DNA from: Streptomyces sp. GESEQ-4
Lineage (GTDB): Bacteria > Actinomycetota > Actinomycetes > Streptomycetales > Streptomycetaceae
Length of the DNA: 64,000 bases
Assembly (NCBI RefSeq): GCF_017948455.1
Contig: NZ_JAFFSU010000001.1
Span: 434,001 to 498,000 of the forward strand
Reading direction: 5' to 3'
The number at the start of each line of letters is the position of its first letter. Within the stretch, counting starts at the first letter, position 1. Shown here piece by piece: positions 58,276-64,000 of the stretch. The translations under genes and the position numbers were made by a program. Under the pieces are notes generated by a model. It saw only the letters and a list, made by a program, of their open reading frames with translations. It was not told the DNA's origin and searched no databases.

Positions 58276-59679
58276 ATGTCCATCGCTCCCTCGACCTCCA
58301 CGGACGAGGCCCCGAAAGCCGCCGCCCCGGCGCCGTCCCCCAGCAGATGGGCCCCGCTCCGCCCCCTGGTCCTGCGTCTGCACTTCTACGCCGGGCTCTT
58401 CGTCGCACCGTTCCTGCTCGTCGCCGCCACCACCGGTCTGCTGTACGCCGCCTCGTTCCAGGCCGAGAAGATCGTGTACGCCGACGAGATGACCGTCCCG
58501 GTCGGTGACACCAAGCTGCCGATCTCCGAGCAGGTGGCCGCCGCGCGCAAGGCCCACCCCGACGGCACGGTCTCGGCGGTACGCCCCTCCCCGGCGGACG
58601 ACGAGAGCACCCGGGTGATGCTGTCCGGCGTCAAGGGCGTCGGCGACACCCATACGCTCGCCGTGTTCGTCGACCCGTACACGGCCGAGGTGCGTGGCGC
58701 CCTCGAACAGTACGGCTCGACCGGCGCACTGCCGCTGCGCACCTGGATCGACGAGTTCCACCGGGACCTGCACCTCGGCGAGAACGGCCGCCTCTACAGC
58801 GAGTTCGCCGCGAGCTGGCTGTGGGTGATCGCGGGCGGCGGCGTGGTGCTGTGGCTCTCCCGCCGCCGGGCCCTGCGGAAGGTACGGGGCACCAGCGGGC
58901 GGCGCCGCACACTCGGCCTGCACGGGACCGTGGGCGTCTGGGCCGCGATCGGGTTCTTCTTCCTGTCCGCGACCGGCCTGACCTGGTCGACCTACGCCGG
59001 CGCCAACATCGACGAACTGCGGACCTCGCTCGGCCACTCCACCCCGTCGGTCTCGGCGAGCGCGGGCGGTGACCACGGTGGCCACGGTGCCGCGGCCGGT
59101 TCCGGTGGGAACGGCGAGCACGGTGTCGGCCTCGACAAGATCCTGGCCGCCGCGCGCTCCGAAGGACTCGGCGATCCGGTCGAGATCGTCCCGCCCGCCG
59201 ACGCGTCGTCCGCGTACGTCGTCAAGCAGGTGCAGCGCAGCTGGCCGGAGAAGCAGGACTCGGCCGCGATCGACCCGGCCACCGGCGAGGTCACCGACGT
59301 GCTGCGGTTCGACGACTATCCAATGCTCGCGAAGCTGACGCGCTGGGGCATCGATCTGCACACCGGAATCCTCTTCGGCCTGGCCAACCAGATCGCCCTG
59401 ATGCTTCTCGCGCTCAGCCTGATCCTGCTGATCGTGATGGGCTACCGCATGTGGTGGCAGCGCGGCCGCGGCTCCGCCTTCGGCCGGCCGATCCCGCGCG
59501 GCGCCTGGCAGCAGGTGCCCCCGCAGATCCTCGTGCCGCTGGTCGCCGTGATCGCCGTCCTCGGCTACTTCGTACCGCTGCTCGGTATTCCACTGGCCGC
59601 GTTCATCGTGGTGGACGTGGTGCTCGGGGAGATCACTCACCGCCGGGGACGACGGACGCAGGGCAAGGCGGCAGCATGA
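58276..59679 (+). CDS. PepSY-domain membrane protein
   Basis: A 467-aa protein of the PepSY-associated transmembrane family often linked to siderophore-iron reduction or regulation of peptidases. A cytoplasmic proline-rich start is followed by a helix (LHFYAGLFVAPFLLVAATTG), an extracellular PepSY region (75-180), a helix with DEFHRDLHLGENGRLYSE before it, a His/Gly-rich loop (DHGGHGAAAGSGGNGEHG, about 275-292) and three more helices. GGAGAAG is 8 bases before ATG 58276. A strong terminator follows. Metal binding by the His-rich loop is inference. Confidence 0.85.
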   Translation: MSIAPSTSTDEAPKAAAPAPSPSRWAPLRPLVLRLHFYAGLFVAPFLLVAATTGLLYAASFQAEKIVYADEMTVPVGDTKLPISEQVAAARKAHPDGTVSAVRPSPADDESTRVMLSGVKGVGDTHTLAVFVDPYTAEVRGALEQYGSTGALPLRTWIDEFHRDLHLGENGRLYSEFAASWLWVIAGGGVVLWLSRRRALRKVRGTSGRRRTLGLHGTVGVWAAIGFFFLSATGLTWSTYAGANIDELRTSLGHSTPSVSASAGGDHGGHGAAAGSGGNGEHGVGLDKILAAARSEGLGDPVEIVPPADASSAYVVKQVQRSWPEKQDSAAIDPATGEVTDVLRFDDYPMLAKLTRWGIDLHTGILFGLANQIALMLLALSLILLIVMGYRMWWQRGRGSAFGRPIPRGAWQQVPPQILVPLVAVIAVLGYFVPLLGIPLAAFIVVDVVLGEITHRRGRRTQGKAAA

Positions 59680-59685
59680 ACTCGG

Positions 59686-59723
59686 ACGTGGGCCCGATTC
59701 CCCTGGGGGAACCGGGCCCACGT
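59686..59723. terminator. Bidirectional hairpin terminator
   Basis: ACGTGGGCCCG (59686-59696) and CGGGCCCACGT (59713-59723) form a perfect 11-bp stem; the loop holds an inner TCCCC/GGGGA stem. It separates the convergent PepSY and TPR genes. Confidence 0.85.
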
Positions 59724-59729
59724 CGTGGC

Positions 59730-60077
59730 TCACAGCCGCTCGAAGTCCCCGGCGAGCGCCGAGGCGAGGCGCATGTGCCGCTCCGCCTCCTCGTGCCGCC
59801 CCTGCCGCTCCAGGGTCCGGCCCAGCATCAGCCGGGCGTAGTGCTCCACCGGGTCGCGCTCGACGAGCGTGCGCAACTCGGTCTCCGCGCGGCGCAGTTG
59901 GGCCGAGTGGTAGTAGGAGCGCGCCAGCAGCAGCCGCGGTCCGGTCTGCTCCGGCACCTCCTCGACCAGCCCGACCAGCACGCGCGCCGCGGCGGCGTAG
60001 TCCCTGGCGTCGAAGAACAACTGCGCGCGCTCCCAGCGCTCCGCCTCTGTTCCGTGGTCGTAGTACGTCGTGTCCAC
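59730..60077 (-). CDS. Small tetratricopeptide-repeat protein
   Basis: A 115-aa helical protein with about three TPR units (ARDYAAAARVLVGLVEEVPE, QLRRAETELRTLVERDPVEH, ARLMLGRTLERQGRHEEAER). It probably acts by binding other proteins. The start is GTG 60077, with AGGAGG 7 bases upstream. Confidence 0.87.
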   Translation of the reverse strand: MDTTYYDHGTEAERWERAQLFFDARDYAAAARVLVGLVEEVPEQTGPRLLLARSYYHSAQLRRAETELRTLVERDPVEHYARLMLGRTLERQGRHEEAERHMRLASALAGDFERL

Positions 60078-60135
60078 TCGTGACCTCCTTCGACGCCGTC
60101 AACGGAGCACGGTGGTTGAATATTCCACTACTGAG

Positions 60136-60582
60136 TCAGCGGGCCATGGCGGCGAGCTCGGCGTCGGCCCGCTCGGTGATGAGGGTCAGTACCCGCCCGG
60201 CGATGGCCAGTTCCTCGGCCGGGATACCGGCGTAGATCCGGGCGGTGATGGGGGCGGTCTCGGCCGAAGTCCTGTCCAGCAGCCCCCGTCCGCCATCCGT
60301 GATCCGCAGCTGGGACGGCCCCTGAGGAGCCAGCAGGTTGGCCGCGAGCAGTTCGTCGACCACGGAGTGCGAGTCCGTGGCGTCGATCTTCAGCGCGCCG
60401 ACGACGCTGTCGACGAGACGCTCCCGCTCGATCGGTCCGTCGGCGGTGGCGGCGGCCCGCAGGGTGACGGACTGCTGGAACGTGGCGCCGTGGCGGGCCA
60501 GTGCCTGCTCGAGAAGCGCGCGGCCGGCGTAGTGGGCCAGGGCTATGACGCGGGGGTCGACCGGGGGAGTGGTGGTGGTCAT
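60136..60582 (-). CDS. Winged-helix protein coupled to MarR
   Basis: A 148-aa helical protein resembling a MarR-like winged helix, with no strong DNA-recognition motif (HSVVDELLAANLLAPQGPSQ, LRITDGGRGLLDRT). Its ATG overlaps the stop of the MarR gene (ATGA), so both are made together. It may form a heterodimer or modulate the MarR protein. Confidence 0.75.
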   Translation of the reverse strand: MTTTTPPVDPRVIALAHYAGRALLEQALARHGATFQQSVTLRAAATADGPIERERLVDSVVGALKIDATDSHSVVDELLAANLLAPQGPSQLRITDGGRGLLDRTSAETAPITARIYAGIPAEELAIAGRVLTLITERADAELAAMAR

Positions 60583-61070
60583 GACTGCTCCTTGTCGGAC
60601 TCACGGTCCATGGCGAACGGATCAAGAGGTGCGTCGAGCAGGGTGGCCAGATCGCGGCTGAACTCCTGGGTGCGCGGGCTGTCGAGGCCGCCGAGGGGCT
60701 CCAACAGCTGCTGCAGCAGGCCGTGGACGACCTTGATCGCCTCCCGGGTCCGCTCACGGCCCTGCTCGGTCAGGGCCAGTTGCACCGCGCGCGGGTCGCG
60801 GGGATCACGGGTGCGTTCGAGCAGGCCGGCCGTTTCTAGGGTTCGCGCCAGCTTGGAGACATACAGCGGTTCGAGACCGGTGTGGTCCGCGAGGCGCCGC
60901 TGGCTGGGGCGCTCGCCGTCGCGCTGCATGCCGTACAGCGAGGCCACCAGCGCGTACTGCGCGTGGGTCAGTCCCAGCGGGGTCACCGCACGGTCGACCG
61001 CGACCCGCCACTTGGTGGACAGCCGCCAGACCAGAAAACCGGGCGTCGCGCCCGCGGAAGCCATGCTCAT
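60579..61070 (-). CDS. MarR-family transcriptional regulator
   Basis: A 163-aa MarR protein: dimer helix (VWRLSTKWRVAVDRAVTPLG), winged HTH (QYALVASLYGMQRDGERPSQ, RRLADHTGLEPLYVSKLART) and the wing ERTRDPRDPRAVQLALTEQG. ATG 61070 or 61064 lies just after two copies of a 12-base repeat, probable autoregulatory sites. No ribosome binding site is evident. It diverges from the pirin gene. Confidence 0.9.
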   Translation of the reverse strand: MSMASAGATPGFLVWRLSTKWRVAVDRAVTPLGLTHAQYALVASLYGMQRDGERPSQRRLADHTGLEPLYVSKLARTLETAGLLERTRDPRDPRAVQLALTEQGRERTREAIKVVHGLLQQLLEPLGGLDSPRTQEFSRDLATLLDAPLDPFAMDRESDKEQS

Positions 61071-61082
61071 GCGAATAGATTA

Positions 61083-61109
61083 CATGGCTACTATATCCAT
61101 GGCTACTAT
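61083..61109. promoter_or_regulatory. Tandem CATGGCTACTAT repeats at the marR/pirin gap
   Basis: CATGGCTACTAT occurs at 61083-61094 and 61098-61109 (period 15). TATCCATGGCTA between them is nearly palindromic. Their location at the start of marR suggests binding by MarR. Period 15 is unusual for MarR, so the register is uncertain. Confidence 0.55.
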
Positions 61110-61173
61110 TTTCGGATGGGCCTGGCCTGCGTTGGACTGACGAGAGGACTCCCACGGGTCTAGGTTGGGCGCC

Positions 61174-62139
61174 ATGAGCAATCTTGATCGCGAGGCGGTT
61201 CCCGCTCTGTGCGGCGGCCGCGGCTTCGTCGTGCCGGAGCCCGTGCGGGAACTTCTCAGCCCTCGCCACGTCAAGCTCGGCGAGTCCACCGAGGTTCGCC
61301 GTCTCCTGCCCAACCTGGGCCGCCGTATGGTCGGCGCCTGGTGCTTCGTCGATCATTACGGCCCCGACGACATCGCCGACGAGTCCGGCATGCAGGTCCC
61401 GCCGCACCCGCACATGGGACTGCAGACGGTGAGCTGGCTGCACGAGGGCGAGGTGCTGCACCGCGACTCGACGGGCAGCCTGCAGACCATCCGTCCGCGC
61501 GAACTGGGCCTGATGACCTCGGGCCGGGCGATCAGCCACTCCGAGGAGAGCCCGCGCTCGCACGCCCGCCTCCTGCACGGCGCCCAGCTGTGGGTCGCCC
61601 TCCCCGACGGCCACCGCCACACCGACCCGCGCTTCGAGCACCACGACGAGCTGCCCGTCGTCACGGCGCCCGGCCTCAGGGCCACGATGATCCTCGGCGA
61701 ACTCGACGGCGCCGCCTCGCCCGGCACGACGTACACCCCGATCGTCGGCGCCGACCTGGCCCTCGCCGGCGGCGCGGACGTACGCCTGCCGCTGGAACCG
61801 GACTTCGAATACGCCGTGCTGTCCATGTCCGGCGAGGCCCGGGTGGACGGGGTGCCGGTCCTGCCCGGCTCGATGCTCTACCTCGGCTGCGGCCGCACCG
61901 AACTGCCGCTGCGCGCCACGTCGGACGCGGGGTTGATGCTTCTCGGCGGCGAGCCGTTCGAGGAGGAGCTGATCATGTGGTGGAACTTCATCGGCCGCAC
62001 CCAGGCCGACATCGAACAGGCCCGCCAGGACTGGATGACCGGCTCCCGCTTCGGCGACGTGAAGGGCTACGACGGTGATCCGCTGCCGGCCCCGGAACTG
62101 CCGCCGCTGCCGTTGAAGCCGCGGGGCAGGGTGCGCTGA
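61174..62139 (+). CDS. Pirin-family protein
   Basis: A 321-aa bicupin of the pirin family; relatives bind iron and some act as quercetin dioxygenases or regulators. Metal-site residues lie in VPPHPHMGLQTVSWLHEGEV (about 66-85) and the later HSEESPRSHARLLHGAQLW. TAGGTT (61161-61166) sits 7 bases before ATG 61174 with CTGACG 18 bases further upstream, so the mRNA is probably leaderless. Confidence 0.9.
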   Translation: MSNLDREAVPALCGGRGFVVPEPVRELLSPRHVKLGESTEVRRLLPNLGRRMVGAWCFVDHYGPDDIADESGMQVPPHPHMGLQTVSWLHEGEVLHRDSTGSLQTIRPRELGLMTSGRAISHSEESPRSHARLLHGAQLWVALPDGHRHTDPRFEHHDELPVVTAPGLRATMILGELDGAASPGTTYTPIVGADLALAGGADVRLPLEPDFEYAVLSMSGEARVDGVPVLPGSMLYLGCGRTELPLRATSDAGLMLLGGEPFEEELIMWWNFIGRTQADIEQARQDWMTGSRFGDVKGYDGDPLPAPELPPLPLKPRGRVR

Positions 62140-62326
62140 GCTGCGAATTCGACGGCTGGGGACCTGACCGGCGCGGACGCGGTGTTGTGTGGCGCGAGTG
62201 GTTCGGCGCCGGTGCGGAAACGGTCCGCCAAACCTGATGCGTGAAGAGACCCCGAGCGGTGGTCAACCCGGCGCGCACCGGCAGCATCACCGAGGTCACC
62301 CGCTCACCGGCCGTGATGCAGGTCGT

Positions 62327-63022
62327 TCAGCCGCCGCCGGAGCCCGGGCCGTAGAGCGCGGCGATGTCTTTGGAGGTCGCCCACCGGCTGTAGGTGGGCG
62401 ACTGAGGCCAGCCCTCGGGCGAGTCCTGCCATTCCTCCTGCCGTCCGTAGGGCAGGACGTCGATCAGCGGGAAGGTGTGACTGAGCTGTTCGGTGCCACG
62501 GCCGTCGGTGTGCCAGGTGCGATAGACGGTGTCGCCGTCGCGCAGGAACACGTTGACCGCGAATCCTGCGTCGGGCGGTGCGCCGACGTCGGCCCCGAAG
62601 GAGCTGTTGGCAGTCGAGTACCACGTCATCCGGTTGCCGACGCGCTGCTTGTAGGCGAGTGCCTCTTTGATCGGGCCCTGGGTGACGATGACGAATCGCG
62701 CATCGTAGTTGTCCAGGAACTCCAGGCGGGTGTACTGCGAGGTGAACCCCGTGCAGCCCGGGCACTGCCATTCCTTGCCGGCGAACCACATGTGGTTGTA
62801 GACGATCAGTTGCCTCTTGCCTTCGAAGACGTCTGCCAGCCGAACGGGGCCGTCCTCGCCCTCCAGGGTGTAGTCGGGCATCTCGACCATCGGCAGGCGA
62901 CGACGCTCGGCGGCGATGGCGTCAAGCTCCCGCGTCGCGGCCTTCTCCCGAGCTCGCAGCGCCTCGAGTTGGCGCTCCCAGGTTGCGGCGTCGACGACGG
63001 GTGGTAGTGCGTGGGTGGTCAT
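62327..63022 (-). CDS. DUF899 thioredoxin-like protein
   Basis: A 231-aa cytoplasmic protein of the DUF899 family, with a thioredoxin-like fold, a helical opening (WERQLEALRAREKAATRELD) and the conserved FAGKEWQCPGCTGFTSQYTR segment with a CxxC pair (about 90-109). YSTANSSFGADVG is also a hallmark. Function is unknown. The ATG at 63022 follows GAGGGG by 4 bases; a GTG at 63211 would add 63 unlikely residues. Confidence 0.87.
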   Translation of the reverse strand: MTTHALPPVVDAATWERQLEALRAREKAATRELDAIAAERRRLPMVEMPDYTLEGEDGPVRLADVFEGKRQLIVYNHMWFAGKEWQCPGCTGFTSQYTRLEFLDNYDARFVIVTQGPIKEALAYKQRVGNRMTWYSTANSSFGADVGAPPDAGFAVNVFLRDGDTVYRTWHTDGRGTEQLSHTFPLIDVLPYGRQEEWQDSPEGWPQSPTYSRWATSKDIAALYGPGSGGG

Positions 63023-63230
63023 GGTCCCCTCACAGAACTCGCGTGCGGCTTTCGCTCGTCCAGGGGTAGACCCCACCGGGCCCCGGAACTCATCGGACGA
63101 GGCCGCCCCATCGGTGCTCGCACGACTCTGCATGGCGGCCAGTTCCGCGCGTCGAGGCTGGACAGCGGACAGTTCAAACCCTGTCCATGGCTCGTTCGCC
63201 TCCGGCTGCACGCTGAGCTTCCCTGTCGGT

Positions 63231-64000
63231 TCACCGGGCCACGGTTGCGAGGACGTCGTGGCCCAGTCGCTGGATGACGTCCGTGGCGAGCCGATGCCGT
63301 ACCAGCTTGCCGTCTCGGGTGGAGCGCAGCAGGCCCGCGTCGCGCAGGGTGCGCAGGGCGCGGGAGACCTGGGGTTCGCTGGAGCCGAGGCGGGCGGCGA
63401 GTTCTGAGGTGGTGATGGGCTCGCCCAGGAGGTGGCGGCAGAGTTCCATGCGGGCGGGCGAGGTCAGGGCCATCAGGCGGTGGTGCAGGTCGCGCAGGGT
63501 CAGCTGTCCGGCCGGGGCGGTGCCGCGCGCCGCGTACTGCACCACCACGCACGACGGGTGCTCGTTCTTGACCGTCAGATGCGGCCACACCCGGGCGGAC
63601 GGGACGAGGACGAGGGGGCGCGGGGCCACCTTCACCTCGTCGATCTGCAGCTTGTCCAGCCGGATCCGTTCTCCCGGCCCGACCCGGGCCGCGGTCGGCA
63701 GCAGTTCGGTGAGCACCTCCGCGGGCGAACGGGCTGCCAGTCGGCGACGTACCTCCCGCGCGTGCTCCTCCAGGGCCGGCCGCAGGGTGCGCCAGTCCTC
63801 GGCGAAGAACGCGGTGTCGGCGGCCCGCAGCACCGCCAGCAGCCGGTCCCGCAGCTCCAGCGGTGCCGCGACCAGCTGTCGCGCCAGCTCACCGCGGGCG
63901 TAGGAGCGGCGCAGGCAGCGGCGGGCGTAGTCCTCCGCGGCGGTGGTGCCGGCGCGGAGCTCGCGGGCCGGCGGGACGGACTGCGCGCTGGTGCCGAGGA
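63231..64000 (-). CDS. ArsR-family regulator with DUF5937-like domain (start beyond window)
   Basis: The frame is open from the right edge (63998) to the stop at 63231, at least 255 residues. The C-terminal 75 residues are an ArsR winged helix (LHHRLMALTSPARMELCRHL, SELAARLGSSEPQVSRALRT, LRDAGLLRSTRDGKLVRHRL). The long N-terminal region resembles the DUF5937 part of actinobacterial ArsR proteins. The true start lies beyond base 64000. It is 209 bases upstream of, and on the same strand as, the DUF899 gene, which may be its target. Confidence 0.85.
   Translation of the reverse strand, partial: LGTSAQSVPPARELRAGTTAAEDYARRCLRRSYARGELARQLVAAPLELRDRLLAVLRAADTAFFAEDWRTLRPALEEHAREVRRRLAARSPAEVLTELLPTAARVGPGERIRLDKLQIDEVKVAPRPLVLVPSARVWPHLTVKNEHPSCVVVQYAARGTAPAGQLTLRDLHHRLMALTSPARMELCRHLLGEPITTSELAARLGSSEPQVSRALRTLRDAGLLRSTRDGKLVRHRLATDVIQRLGHDVLATVAR

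Overview
The window is high-GC actinobacterial chromosome with GC-rich third codon positions, twin-arginine and lipoprotein signals, probable leaderless transcripts, 4-nt ATGA start/stop overlaps, a SigR-type promoter and a streptogrisin-C-like protease. Together these indicate a Streptomyces or very close relative. I see no rRNA, tRNA, CRISPR array, insertion sequence or phage gene. Both edges cut genes.

Layout. (1) 131-2829: a secreted PQQ-type sugar dehydrogenase and a DUF418 membrane protein. (2) 2892-11928: a sugar-use locus. A secreted clan GH-A hydrolase with carbohydrate-binding modules diverges from a LacI regulator, with four copies of one operator between them; an ABC sugar importer without ATPase and an intracellular GH63-like enzyme follow. 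(3) 11970-13832: a RibD/DHFR-like reductase and an orphan histidine kinase. (4) 14062-17991: a tightly coupled five-gene cassette of unknown function (62-aa peptide, three unknown proteins of which two are paralogues, and a SxxK serine hydrolase). This is the best candidate for an undescribed system here. (5) 18039-24418: streptogrisin-C-like protease, AraC regulator, and a resorcinol/hydroxyquinol catabolic pair: a maleylacetate reductase-hydroxyquinol dioxygenase fusion plus an FAD phenol hydroxylase. (6) 24502-36789: a second glycan locus with a DeoR/LacI hybrid regulator, ABC importer, 2-hydroxyacid dehydrogenase, DUF2264 protein, GH97 and GH95-like enzymes. (7) 36857-40106: small stress-type proteins, an EamA transporter, an HhH-GPD DNA repair protein and a fructosamine-kinase-like protein. 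(8) 40243-46435: LacI, the scar of a deleted ABC sugar importer, GH42 beta-galactosidase, another LacI and an MFS transporter. (9) 46547-64000: regulators (PadR, CdaR-like, LysR, TetR, LacI, MarR, ArsR) mixed with an esterase, TerC, an FMN reductase, PobA, thioredoxin, a disulfide-oxidoreductase-like flavoprotein, peptide deformylase, a PepSY membrane protein, pirin and a DUF899 protein.

How it works together. Much of the window captures and degrades plant-type carbohydrate and aromatic material. Secreted glycosidases release sugars, binding-protein importers take them up (their ATPase must come from elsewhere, as with a shared MsiK-type subunit), cytoplasmic glycosidases finish the job, and local LacI-type repressors control each set through palindromic operators visible in the DNA. 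The resorcinol/hydroxyquinol genes and PobA feed aromatic compounds towards 3-oxoadipate and protocatechuate metabolism. Several traces of recent change are visible: the decayed ABC operon at 41394-41879, a tandemly duplicated esterase 3' end at 48185-48440, and two copies of a dispersed repeat at 31846 and 45174, the first of which codes for a protein C-terminus.
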